The notes beneath the pieces were generated by a model, which had not been told where the DNA came from, did not search any database, and saw only the letters and a program-made list of their open reading frames with translations. From Stakelama sediminis (lineage in GTDB: Bacteria > Pseudomonadota > Alphaproteobacteria > Sphingomonadales > Sphingomonadaceae), in NCBI RefSeq assembly GCF_014199335.1, contig NZ_JACIJI010000004.1, positions 1 to 64,000 on the forward strand: DNA of 64,000 nucleotides. The letters are read 5' to 3'. Every line of letters starts with the position of its first letter. The stretch's first letter is position 1. A program made the position numbers and the translations under genes. Shown here piece by piece: positions 17,009 to 25,191 of this stretch.

Positions 17009-18313
17009 GTGGACAATCTCAACATCATCGATCAATTCATGCAGGCCTTCATCACCTACATCGACAGTGGGTTTGGCCTCCTGGGCGGCGACGTCAGCTT
17101 TTTGTCGCGCACGCTGATCGCGCTCGACATCACATTGGCCGGCTTGTTCTGGGCCTTGGGCGGCGAGGACAATGTGCTCGGACGCCTGATCCGCAAGATC
17201 CTCTATATCGGGGCCTTCGCGTTCATCCTGAACAGCTTCTCGACCCTCAGCGACATCATCTTCCGCTCGTTCGCACAGGCCGGGCTTGCTGCGGGCGGCG
17301 GGACTATTACCGCAGCAGACTTGCTGAAACCGGGTCGGCTCGCCGGGACCGGCTTCTCCGCCGCCTGGCCACTGCTTCAGCAGGTCAATCAGTATCTCGG
17401 TTTTACAAGCCTTTTCGATAACTTCCTGACCATCATTGTGCTGCTCGTCGCCTGGATCATTGTCATCCTCGCCTTCTTCATCCTCGCGGTGCAGATGTTT
17501 GTCACGATCCTCGAGTTCAAGCTGACCTCATTGGCCGGCTTCATCCTCGTGCCGTTCGCCCTGTGGAACCGGACGAGTTTCCTTGCCGAACGGGTGCTGG
17601 GCAATGTGGTCTCCTCGGGCATCAAGGTCATGGTCCTCGCGGTCATCGTCGGGATCGGCTCGAACTATTTCAACCAGTTCGCGACCGCGCTGCAGGGCCA
17701 GCAGCCCGACATCAATCAGGCGATGAGCCTGGTGCTCGCAAGCCTTGCCCTGTTCGGACTCGGCATATTCGGCCCCGGTATCGCTTCCGGTCTCGTCGCC
17801 GGCGCGCCGCAGCTAGGCGCCGGCTCGGCGTTCGGCACCGTGCTCGGCGCCGGCGGCATCATGTATATGGGCGGAGCCGGCGCAGTTGGCGCTGCGCGCG
17901 GTCTTGCCGCCGCTGGTCTCGGCGCGGTACGTGCAGGCACGTCGATGGGATCGGCGGCGTCGACCGCATACACCCTCGGCCAGCAAGGGGCCGGTTCGGC
18001 CAGCGTCGGTGCCGGCATTCGCGGCATGGCGAGCGCTGCAGGCAGTGCCGCGCGGGCGCGCCTGTCCGCCACACTGGGTCTTGGTGAGGCCGCCGGGTCG
18101 GGCCGCCAGGCCGCGTTCAACGCCATGGCCGGGCGAACCGGCTCCGATGTAGGAACCGCCGAAAGCGCTCCGTCATCGATGCCCGGATGGGCGCGCGCGA
18201 TGAAGGCCCAGCAGACATCTCGCCACCACCGTCAGACCGCCATGCACGTAATCCAATCGGGGACAAGCGGCGGTCATGGCGCCACGCCAGACATCAAGCA
18301 AAGGGACGACTGA
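17009..18313 (+). CDS. trbL: Conjugal transfer membrane protein TrbL (VirB6 family)
   Basis: This 434-residue polytopic inner-membrane protein is the VirB6-like channel component. At least five hydrophobic helices lie between residues 35 and 270, after which the protein becomes a Gly/Ala-rich, low-complexity tail of about 150 residues, as in TrbL. Translation starts at a GTG (17009); the reading begins MDNLNIIDQFMQAF. A 145-base gap precedes it, where trbK is often found in related operons; no convincing trbK is visible. It is two bases from trbF. Confidence 0.94.
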   Translation: MDNLNIIDQFMQAFITYIDSGFGLLGGDVSFLSRTLIALDITLAGLFWALGGEDNVLGRLIRKILYIGAFAFILNSFSTLSDIIFRSFAQAGLAAGGGTITAADLLKPGRLAGTGFSAAWPLLQQVNQYLGFTSLFDNFLTIIVLLVAWIIVILAFFILAVQMFVTILEFKLTSLAGFILVPFALWNRTSFLAERVLGNVVSSGIKVMVLAVIVGIGSNYFNQFATALQGQQPDINQAMSLVLASLALFGLGIFGPGIASGLVAGAPQLGAGSAFGTVLGAGGIMYMGGAGAVGAARGLAAAGLGAVRAGTSMGSAASTAYTLGQQGAGSASVGAGIRGMASAAGSAARARLSATLGLGEAAGSGRQAAFNAMAGRTGSDVGTAESAPSSMPGWARAMKAQQTSRHHRQTAMHVIQSGTSGGHGATPDIKQRDD

Positions 18314-18314
18314 T

Positions 18315-19130
18315 ATGCTCTTCAAACGAGCGGTGCAGCGCTATGGACGCACACCCGAACCGGAAACGCCCTATCAGCGCGCGAACCAGCTCTGGGACGA
18401 GCGCATCGGTTCGGCTCGGGTGCAGGCGAAAAACTGGCGGCTGATGGCCTTTGGCTGCCTGGGGCTCACCACCGCCTTGTCGGGCGGCCTGCTCTGGCAG
18501 TCGCTGCAGAGCCGGATCGTTCCCTATGTGGTGGAGGTCGATAAGCTCGGCGAGGCTCGCGCCGTCCAACCCGCCGACAAAACTTATCACCCAACCGATC
18601 CGCAGATCGCGTGGTTCCTTTCCAAATTCATCGAGGATGTGCGCTCGGTCTCGCTCGATCCGGTGCTCATGCGGGCCAACTGGCTCTCGGCCTACGACTT
18701 CGCCACCAAGCGTGGCGCGCTATTCCTTGGCGATTATGCAAGGCAATCCGACCCGTTCGGTCACGTCGGAGAGCGCACGACTTCGGTGCAGGTGACGAGC
18801 GTGGTGCGCGCGTCCGACACATCGTTCCAGATCAAATGGGTCGAAACCGCCTACGAACGCGGCAGCGTAACAGGCACCTCGCACTGGACGGCGATCCTTA
18901 CCATCGTGATGGCGCCGCCCAGGAGCGCCGACACGCTCAGGAAGAACCCGCTCGGTATCTATGTCGATGCGATCGACTGGAGCCGCGAGATCGAACCGGA
19001 AGGTTCGCCGCCAGCCACGACGCCAGCCCTCGAACCGTCGCGGTCAGCCTTGCCGCCACCGGCGAACATCCCGGCCGGATCGCCACCCGATCCTGGCCTC
19101 GGCACCACCAATCCGGAGACCCAGCCATGA
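18315..19130 (+). CDS. trbF: Conjugal transfer protein TrbF (VirB8 family)
   Basis: This 271-residue bitopic inner-membrane protein is the VirB8 nucleation factor of the channel. The N-terminus MLFKRAVQRYG with TPYQRANQLWDERIGSA is typical of TrbF. One transmembrane helix lies at about 44-65, followed by a periplasmic NTF2-like domain (VVEVDKLGEA, IKWVETAYERG). The proline-rich tail beyond residue 230 is probably disordered. The stop overlaps the trbG ATG by four bases. Confidence 0.95.
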   Translation: MLFKRAVQRYGRTPEPETPYQRANQLWDERIGSARVQAKNWRLMAFGCLGLTTALSGGLLWQSLQSRIVPYVVEVDKLGEARAVQPADKTYHPTDPQIAWFLSKFIEDVRSVSLDPVLMRANWLSAYDFATKRGALFLGDYARQSDPFGHVGERTTSVQVTSVVRASDTSFQIKWVETAYERGSVTGTSHWTAILTIVMAPPRSADTLRKNPLGIYVDAIDWSREIEPEGSPPATTPALEPSRSALPPPANIPAGSPPDPGLGTTNPETQP

Positions 19131-20038
19131 AATCCATAGTCCTGTCAGCGGCGGCGCTTGTGATCGCCACCCCTGTCCTCGCCCAGACCGCGTCTGCCAT
19201 GCCGAGCGAACCTATCGTTGCGCCGGCGCCCAAAGCCACGACCCACCGCACTCGTCCGCCATCGCCTGCCGAACAGCGCGTGCGTGCCGCCAACCACGCC
19301 GCGACGATGGAGCCTTTGACCGGCGGCTATCTTGGCGGCGTGGAATTCTATCCCTTCAACGAAGGCGCGATTTACCAGGTGTTCACCGCTCCGGGGCAAG
19401 TAACCGACATCGCGCTTCAACCCGGTGAGGAGCTCGTTGCCGTAGCCGCCGGCGACACGGTGCGATGGGTGATCGGCGATACGACGTCGGGAGGAAGCGG
19501 CAGCGGGAAGGCGAAGCGCACCCATGTGTTGGTGAAGCCGTTCACCGCCGGGCTTTCGACCAATCTCGTCATCACCACCGATCGGCGCACCTATCATCTG
19601 ACGCTCACCAGCACAGGGCATACCGCCATGTCGGCGCTATCCTGGAGCTATCCGCATGACGAGCTGATCGCCTTGAGGGTCGCGGCCGAGGCAGCGCGCG
19701 CGGCGCAGCCGGTCGCATCGGGATTAAGGCCCGAGCAGTTGCACTTCGGCTATGTCATCTCCGGCGACAAGCCGGCATGGCGGCCGCTGCGCGCCTTCGA
19801 TGACGGGCGGCAGACCTTCATCGAGTTTCCGCCAAGCTTGGGGGAAGGGGAGGCGCCGCCGCTGTTCCTCGTCGATTCAAAGGGGAACGCGCAGTTGGTG
19901 AATTACCGGCTGCAAGGCCGCTACTACGTCGTCGACCGGATATTCGACACCGCCGAACTGCGCCTCGGGCTCAAGCATCAGGACGTGGTGCGGATAAGCC
20001 GGACTGGCGATACGCGCAAACGGCGGAGGGGGGCATGA
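19127..20038 (+). CDS. trbG: Conjugal transfer protein TrbG (VirB9 family)
   Basis: This 303-residue periplasmic/outer-membrane protein is the VirB9-like core-complex subunit. A clear signal peptide (MKSIVLSAAALVIATPVLAQ) precedes a disordered linker and the two beta-domains with IYQVFTAPGQVTDIALQPGE and a C-terminal VDRIFDTAELRLG motif. The ATG at 19127 overlaps the trbF stop; the frame is open much further upstream but those residues are antisense-like and out of family. It overlaps trbI by four bases. Confidence 0.95.
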   Translation: MKSIVLSAAALVIATPVLAQTASAMPSEPIVAPAPKATTHRTRPPSPAEQRVRAANHAATMEPLTGGYLGGVEFYPFNEGAIYQVFTAPGQVTDIALQPGEELVAVAAGDTVRWVIGDTTSGGSGSGKAKRTHVLVKPFTAGLSTNLVITTDRRTYHLTLTSTGHTAMSALSWSYPHDELIALRVAAEAARAAQPVASGLRPEQLHFGYVISGDKPAWRPLRAFDDGRQTFIEFPPSLGEGEAPPLFLVDSKGNAQLVNYRLQGRYYVVDRIFDTAELRLGLKHQDVVRISRTGDTRKRRRGA

Positions 20039-21249
20039 GCGACGAAGCATCAGATGGTCCCGTGCCGGCCCAGCCTGTCAAACTCGATCCCGAAACCCTG
20101 GCAATCCGCAGTCGGCCGCCACGTGCCATCCGGTTCAAGCGCGGCGTCATCATCGCGGTCGCTGCACTGGGTTCGGTGAGTCTGGTTGCGGTGACATGGA
20201 TGGCGTTAAAACCGCGCCTGTTCCACCGCGCGGACATGCAGCAGGAACTGTCGCAGCCCAATGTGCGGTCAGCCAGTGATACGCTTGCAAATGCTCCCGC
20301 CAACTATGGCCAGGTGCCACAGCTCGGGCCGCCATTACCCGGCGATCTCGGCAAGCCGATCCTGGAAAATCAACAGGCAATGATGACCCCTGTCGATCCG
20401 GCGGCGCAGCAGCTTCAGCAGGTCCGGACGGCAGAGCGCGAGCGTCAGCTTGCCGAACGCAAGGCCGCGCGCGAATCCGGTGTGCTGGTGCAGAGCCGGC
20501 AGGCCGCCAGCACTGCCGACGCGGTGCCCGTCGCCGCAGTGCAGGCGGCTGCGGACCAGCCGGAAAGACCCGCGCTGGCGCTCGATCCAACCAACGATCC
20601 CAATGCGCAGGGGCGCAAGGAAGCATTCGTCGGCAAACTTGATCCGCGCGGCGACATTAACCCGCACGCGCTGATACCGCTGGTGTCGCCGTACACGCTA
20701 TCGGCCGGCAGCGTGATTGCTGCGAGTCTGATCACCGGCTTGCGTTCCGATCTGCCGGGCCTCGTCACCGCCCAGGTCACCGAGAATGTCTATGACAGCG
20801 CGACGGGGCGTTTTTTGCTGATACCGCAGGGTGCGCGGCTGATCGGCAGCTATGACAGCGTCGTGGCATATGGTCAGAAACGCGCGCTCATTGTCTGGCA
20901 GCGCATCGTCATGCCGGATGGTTCATCCCTGCGCATCGATAATGTGCCAACCACCGATCCTTCGGGCTATACCGGGCTCCAGGACAAGGTCGATTTCCAC
21001 ACCTGGCAGTTGCTGAAGGGCGTCGTGCTCTCGACCTTGCTCGGGGTCGGCTCCGAGCTGTCGCTGTCCGGGCAAAGCGACCTCGTGCAGGCGATCCGCA
21101 TGTCAACGCAGGATACCGTCTCTCGGGCAGGGGGCCAGATCACCCGACGAAGCCTCGGCATTCAGCCCACGATTACCATCAGGCCGGGGGCGCCGGTCAG
21201 GTTGGTCGTGCACAAGGATTTGGTGTTCGCGCCAGTCGGGAAGAACTGA
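20035..21249 (+). CDS. trbI: Conjugal transfer protein TrbI (VirB10 family)
   Basis: This 404-residue protein spans the envelope as the VirB10-like energy sensor of the core complex. A short cytoplasmic N-terminus is followed by one transmembrane helix (about 38-60), a proline/glutamine-rich linker and the C-terminal beta-barrel domain. The family motifs are GSVIAASLITGLRSDLPG, GRFLLIPQGARLIGSYDS and PGAPVRLVVHKDL. It is the last core gene of the transfer operon; the next gene begins one base after its stop. Confidence 0.96.
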   Translation: MSDEASDGPVPAQPVKLDPETLAIRSRPPRAIRFKRGVIIAVAALGSVSLVAVTWMALKPRLFHRADMQQELSQPNVRSASDTLANAPANYGQVPQLGPPLPGDLGKPILENQQAMMTPVDPAAQQLQQVRTAERERQLAERKAARESGVLVQSRQAASTADAVPVAAVQAAADQPERPALALDPTNDPNAQGRKEAFVGKLDPRGDINPHALIPLVSPYTLSAGSVIAASLITGLRSDLPGLVTAQVTENVYDSATGRFLLIPQGARLIGSYDSVVAYGQKRALIVWQRIVMPDGSSLRIDNVPTTDPSGYTGLQDKVDFHTWQLLKGVVLSTLLGVGSELSLSGQSDLVQAIRMSTQDTVSRAGGQITRRSLGIQPTITIRPGAPVRLVVHKDLVFAPVGKN

Positions 21250-21250
21250 C

Positions 21251-21478
21251 ATGGCCGGGATCAAGCTGAGCAAGCTGCCCGACCGCACGCCGGTCAAGCT
21301 TTCGATAACGATTACGCCGGATCTCAAACGCGCACTCGACGAATACGCCGAGTTCTACCGCACGGTTTACGGGCAGGAGGAACCGGTTGTCGAGCTCGTG
21401 CCTCATATGCTTGCGGCTTTCCTCGCAGGCGACCGCGAATTTGCCCGAATACGCCATGGCCGACCCAAATCCGCATGA
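21251..21478 (+). CDS. DUF2274 family small protein
   Basis: This 75-residue protein matches the DUF2274 family, which is found almost only at the end of trb operons in alphaproteobacteria. Visible family features are KLSKLPDRTPVKLSI, a helix PDLKRALDEYAEFY and VVELVPHMLAAFLAGDREF. The opening beta strand followed by helices suggests a ribbon-helix-helix-like DNA-binding fold, which is inference. It lies one base after trbI and overlaps the AlpA-like gene by 23 bases, so all are likely co-transcribed. Confidence 0.88.
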   Translation: MAGIKLSKLPDRTPVKLSITITPDLKRALDEYAEFYRTVYGQEEPVVELVPHMLAAFLAGDREFARIRHGRPKSA

Positions 21479-21704
21479 GCGCCCGCTTGACTTTGCCGAT
21501 AGGCCGGAGCGGCTGATCAAGCTGGAGGAAGTCAGTCGGCGCGTGGGGCTCGGCAAATCCATGATCTACCAGATGATCAAGGAGGGCCGCTTTCCGCGCC
21601 CGTATAAGATTTCGCCCTTTGCGTCGCGCTGGAGCGAACAGGAGATTGTGGCCTGGATCTCCGATGTGAAGGACGGGTTTGAGGGAAAGAAGCGCAAGTT
21701 TTAG
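21456..21704 (+). CDS. AlpA-like helix-turn-helix regulator, possible excisionase
   Basis: This 82-residue protein has the AlpA/MerR-like winged helix-turn-helix: LIKLEEVSRRVGLGKSMIYQ for the helices, then REGRFPRPYKI-type wing residues (KEGRFPRPYKISP) and RWSEQEIVAWI. Such proteins act as regulators or recombination directionality factors of prophages and ICEs. It is the last gene of the element, about 200 bases from the attachment site, which fits an excisionase-like role, but this is inference. The start at 21456 lies inside DUF2274. Confidence 0.85.
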   Translation: MADPNPHERPLDFADRPERLIKLEEVSRRVGLGKSMIYQMIKEGRFPRPYKISPFASRWSEQEIVAWISDVKDGFEGKKRKF

Positions 21705-21905
21705 CGTTCTTCTCTAACCGATTAGACGACACAGCTTAAGTTGATCTCGGAAGATTTCTCGACTAGAATCCTCTTGCCGTTGAACTGACAGCGAAAGCGG
21801 TCGTTTTTTGCGGAAATCTGCGACTTAGCTCGCGTGGTATTCGGTGTGGCACTTGGGAAAGGATTGACGGGCCCAGCGGTATAAATTCAATCACTTACCG
21901 ACTGA
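21705..21905. other. Element end region before the attachment site
   Basis: About 200 bases with no gene, AT-richer than the neighbouring DNA. In other tRNA-integrated elements this position holds integrase arm-type and excisionase binding sites. I could not recognise specific repeats. Confidence 0.35.
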
Positions 21906-21929
21906 GTTCGAATCCCACCCTCTCCGCCA
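21906..21929 (+). other. Attachment-site core: 3' end of a tRNA-Ser gene (att)
   Basis: The 24 bases from GTTCGAATCCC to CTCTCCGCCA match the T-loop, 3' T-stem, acceptor strand and CCA of a bacterial tRNA-Ser. The matching 5' T-stem (expected GTGGG) is absent; the preceding bases ACTGA cannot pair. So this is a tRNA fragment, not a gene. It marks the right boundary of the conjugative element; the intact tRNA-Ser copy should lie at the other end, left of the window. Confidence 0.75.
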
Positions 21930-22046
21930 TTTTCACACTGTATAAAATCCCGTCTGTGTTGCCGGTGGCGATTGGCAGGATCGCCGCCATGTCGATGGCT
22001 GTGCGAAAGCCTGTGTGCGGCACTATTTATCGTTATGCGGGGAAAA

Positions 22047-22121
<75 letters not shown>

Positions 22122-22212
22122 ACTGCCAGCGTCGTTATTGCGGGCGGAGGGGGCCTATGTGCTTGGACAGGTCCGATTGTCAACCCGAAGCGTGTTGGTC
22201 TATGCGATTTTC

Positions 22213-22359
22213 ATGACCGACAAGGACGACAAACAGGCCCGGCTGGCCGAGGCGCTGCGTGCCAATCTTCGCAAGCGCAAGGCGCAGGCGCGGGCACAAC
22301 CGGCCCCCGCGCCCGAACCCGGCGCCCCTTCAGAGCCGGACGCGCCCTCCGGCGAGTAG
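22213..22359 (+). CDS. Small basic hypothetical protein
   Basis: This 48-residue protein begins MTDKDDKQARLAEALRANLR and continues with a basic KRKAQARAQ helix and a Pro/Ala/Glu-rich tail. Similar short Lys/Arg-helix, Pro-tail proteins are annotated in sphingomonads without known function; I recognise the type but not a function. The frame is open upstream to 22138, but the ATG at 22213 gives the sensible N-terminus. It stands alone between tRNA-Thr and the convergent peptidase gene. Confidence 0.6.
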   Translation: MTDKDDKQARLAEALRANLRKRKAQARAQPAPAPEPGAPSEPDAPSGE

Positions 22360-22379
22360 GGCGCGCCGCGCGACCCGCA

Positions 22380-24170
22380 TCACCCGATGGGCGCGCATTT
22401 GCGTTCCAGCCACGCCTTGTCCTCGCCATCAAGCTGCGGGCCGATCATTTCCAATACCCGCGCATGATAGGCGTTGAGCCACGCCAGTTCGTCCGGCGTC
22501 AGCAAGGCGGGTTCGATCAGGTCGCGCTCGATCGGCGCGAAGGTCAGCGTTTCGAACCCCAGCACGGTGCGGTCCTCGACCGGCTTTTCGACGATCAGCA
22601 CCAGATTTTCGATGCGGATGCCATATTCACCCGCCTTGTAATAACCCGGTTCGTTCGAGCAGATCATGCCCGCGCGCAGCGGCTCGGTCGCACCGCTGCC
22701 CGGATAGTTGGGTGTGGAGATACGCTGCGGCCCTTCATGCACCGACAGATAGGCGCCGACGCCATGGCCGGTGCCATGGGCGTAATCGAGGCCGACTTCC
22801 CATAGCGGGCGGCGTGCGAAGGAATCGAGCTGGCCGCCGGTCACGCCTTCGGGCCATAGCGCGGTGTCGATGGCGATATGCCCCTTCAGCACGCGGGTGA
22901 AGCGGTCGCGCATTTCCGCCGTCGGTTCGCCGATGGGCAGGACGCGGGTGATGTCGGTGGTGCCGTCTTCATACTGACCGCCCGAATCGACGAGATAAAG
23001 CTGGCCCGGCTTCAGTTCGGCGTTGGAGGCTTCATCGACGCGGTAATGCGGGCTGGCTCCATGGCCGCCCGCGGCGGAAATCGTGTCGAAGGACGTGTCG
23101 CGCAGCACGCCGGTCTGCTGCCGGAATTCAAGCAGTCTGGCGACGCAATCGAGTTCGGTCAGCCCGCCTTTCGGCGCGGTTTCGGAAACCCAGCGCAGGA
23201 AACGGACGATCGCCGCCCCGTCGCGGGACTGGGCGGCGCGATGCCCGGCGATTTCGGCCGGGTTCTTGAGCGCCTTTGCCAGCACGACGGGATCGCGCAC
23301 GCTCAGCACCTTCGCACCGCCCGCGTCCAGCCCGTCGAAAATCGCCGCGACCGCGCGTTCGGGATCGGCGGCAACGCGCTTGCCCGCAAACCGGGTCAGC
23401 GCATCGCCGAACGTCGCGCGGTCCTGCACCCGCACCGCGTTACCGAGATGCTGTGCGACGGCGTCAGTCACTTTTTCCGGCGCGACGAACAGGTCGGCGG
23501 TGCCGTCGGCATGGACGATGGCATAGCTGAGCGCGACCGGTGTGTGGACGACATCGGTGCCGCGAATGTTGAACGCCCATGCGATCGAATCGAGTGCGGA
23601 CAGCACCACGGCATCGGCCTTGCGCTCCGCCAGCCAGTCGGCAATTTCAGCGCGCTTGTCGGCGGACGACCGGCCCGCCGCCATATCGGACTGTACCTCC
23701 AGTTTTGCAGGCGAAGGGGCAGGGTGGTCGGCCCAAACCGCGTCGATGGGATTACGCGGCACCGGCACCAGATCGGCACCGCGTTCGGCCAGCGCCTTTT
23801 TCGCTTCCTTCACCCATGCGCGGGTGTGGAGCCAGGGGTCGTAGCCGATGCGCCCCCCCTGTGGTGCGTGTTCGGACAGCCAGCCGGAAATGCTTTCCTG
23901 CGGCACCGGCACATATTGCCAGTCCTTGCCGTCAACCTGTTCACGCACCTGAAGCGTGTAGCGGCCGTCGGTGAAGATCGCGGCTTCCTCCGGCAGAACC
24001 ACGGCATTGCCCGCCGACCCCTGAAACCCGGTCAGCCAGGCGAGACGTTGCGCATATTCGCCGACATATTCGCTCATATGCTCATCGGTCAGCGGCACCA
24101 CGAACCCGTCGAGGCGGTCGGCCTTCAATTGTTCGCGCAGCGCTTTCAGGCGGTCGGAATAGCTGGACAT
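22380..24170 (-). CDS. Xaa-Pro aminopeptidase (aminopeptidase P, M24 family)
   Basis: This 596-residue protein is a three-domain aminopeptidase P, removing N-terminal residues that precede proline. Two creatinase-like N-terminal domains (for example MSEYVGEYAQRLAWLTGF) precede the M24 pita-bread catalytic domain. The metal ligands can be read: Asp in YLVDSGGQYEDGTTD (two Asp), His in GTGHGVG, Glu in CSNEPGYY and Glu in GIRIENLVLIVE. The length of about 600 fits the eukaryote-like APP1 type found in alphaproteobacteria rather than the 440-residue E. coli PepP. The ATG at 24170 (MSSYSDRLKALREQ) was chosen over the further upstream open frame. It is monocistronic, with two metal ions probably bound. 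Confidence 0.93.
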   Translation of the reverse strand: MSSYSDRLKALREQLKADRLDGFVVPLTDEHMSEYVGEYAQRLAWLTGFQGSAGNAVVLPEEAAIFTDGRYTLQVREQVDGKDWQYVPVPQESISGWLSEHAPQGGRIGYDPWLHTRAWVKEAKKALAERGADLVPVPRNPIDAVWADHPAPSPAKLEVQSDMAAGRSSADKRAEIADWLAERKADAVVLSALDSIAWAFNIRGTDVVHTPVALSYAIVHADGTADLFVAPEKVTDAVAQHLGNAVRVQDRATFGDALTRFAGKRVAADPERAVAAIFDGLDAGGAKVLSVRDPVVLAKALKNPAEIAGHRAAQSRDGAAIVRFLRWVSETAPKGGLTELDCVARLLEFRQQTGVLRDTSFDTISAAGGHGASPHYRVDEASNAELKPGQLYLVDSGGQYEDGTTDITRVLPIGEPTAEMRDRFTRVLKGHIAIDTALWPEGVTGGQLDSFARRPLWEVGLDYAHGTGHGVGAYLSVHEGPQRISTPNYPGSGATEPLRAGMICSNEPGYYKAGEYGIRIENLVLIVEKPVEDRTVLGFETLTFAPIERDLIEPALLTPDELAWLNAYHARVLEMIGPQLDGEDKAWLERKCAPIG

Positions 24171-24487
24171 CGGATCACTTTCGAATTGGCAAAGTTTAGG
24201 AAGTTGACGGTACGTCCCCCCTTGAGATGCTTCCCCACATGGGGGGTGCGGCAGCGTTGTGAAAGTAGGGGAGGGCAGGCCGTCGCGATCATGGCGCGTC
24301 TTGTGCCAGAAACGGCGCATGTAGGACAGGGGGGCTTCGCCGATGCCATTCGCGCTTCCCGTCGCGGCCAGCCCTCCCGTCGTCGATGTGGCCGGAACCC
24401 TGCCCTGCACATCCGCTGAACGGTTCGAACGGCTGCGGTCGCGATCGTGACAGCGGTACGGGGCGATGAAGTTTGTGGAGAGGTCTG
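24171..24487. other. Divergent intergenic region without a recognisable gene
   Basis: These 317 bases separate aminopeptidase P and the following membrane-anchored protein, which are divergently transcribed, so both promoters should lie here. I see only a short palindrome CCCCACATGGGG near 24232-24243, of unknown meaning. Confidence 0.35.
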
Positions 24488-25087
24488 ATGATTACACTGA
24501 CACCTGTTCAGATTGCCATCGGTCTTGTGGTTATTGCGGTCCTGATCGGCGTTGCCGTGATGGTGATCCGACGCAACAGGACGGCGCATCTGAGAGATCG
24601 ATTCGGCGACGAATATGACCGTACGGTACGGGACCGCGGCGGCGCGTCAAAAGCGGAAGCGGAACTGGCCGAGCGCGAAAAGCGCGTCGCGAAGTTCGAA
24701 CTACGTCCGCTATCGGCATCGCAGCGCGACGATTTCGTGCGCAACTGGCAGCGTATTCAGGGCCAGTTCGTCGATAATCCCGAAGGTGCCGTCGGCCATG
24801 CCGATGTGCTGCTGGGCGATGTGATGCAAGCACGCGGCTATCCGGTCAGCGATTTCGAACAGCGTACAGCCGACCTGTCGGTTGATCACGGCGAAGTCAT
24901 CACCAATTATCGCACCGCTCATGCCATTGCGGTACGTCATGCGCGCGGTGAGGCGAGCACCGAAGACCTGCGTCAGGCAATGATCCATTATCGGGCGCTG
25001 TTCGACGATCTGGTCAATGAACCGTCGGGCGATGCTACCCCCGACCCGCGCATTCGCCGCATTCCGGAGGAGCGTATTCATGACTGA
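24488..25087 (+). CDS. Membrane-anchored hypothetical protein
   Basis: This 199-residue protein has one N-terminal transmembrane helix (about residues 8-28, IAIGLVVIAVLIGVAVMVI) followed by a cytoplasmic domain that starts RRNRTAHLRDRFGDEYDRTV and has a helical body (KFELRPLSASQRDDFVRNW, GHADVLLGDVMQARGYPV). Proteins with the same LRxRFGxEYDRxV opening are widespread and annotated as secreted or hypothetical; no function is known to me. The ATG at 24488 is preferred to one six codons upstream because it gives a clean membrane anchor. A very short frame overlaps its 3' end. Confidence 0.8.
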   Translation: MITLTPVQIAIGLVVIAVLIGVAVMVIRRNRTAHLRDRFGDEYDRTVRDRGGASKAEAELAEREKRVAKFELRPLSASQRDDFVRNWQRIQGQFVDNPEGAVGHADVLLGDVMQARGYPVSDFEQRTADLSVDHGEVITNYRTAHAIAVRHARGEASTEDLRQAMIHYRALFDDLVNEPSGDATPDPRIRRIPEERIHD

Positions 25088-25187
25088 TCTTACCCGCGAA
25101 GAAACCGCAGAGCGGCCCATGCGGACCGACGATCTGGTCGGACGGCCCCCCGATGCGGTGTGCATCCTGCCATATTTTGCCCGGTAG
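25080..25187 (+). CDS. Possible small protein downstream of the membrane-anchored protein
   Basis: This frame encodes 35 residues beginning MTDLTREETAERPMRTDD. The ATG overlaps the end of the preceding gene by eight bases and GGAGGAGCG precedes it, a good ribosome binding site. It ends five bases before the convergent permease stop. It may be a real coupled small gene or the remnant of a longer one truncated at the junction; nothing in it is recognisable. Confidence 0.3.
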   Translation: MTDLTREETAERPMRTDDLVGRPPDAVCILPYFAR

Positions 25188-25191
25188 TTGC

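Noticed and set aside
21880..21929. Functional tRNA-Ser gene
   Set aside because: Only the 3' portion from the T-loop onward is present and the preceding bases cannot form the T-stem, so it is an attachment-site remnant.
22878..24419. 513-residue open frame on the plus strand
   Set aside because: It is the antisense shadow of aminopeptidase P; the residues are rich in Arg/His/Gly without motifs and the minus-strand protein has a complete M24 site.
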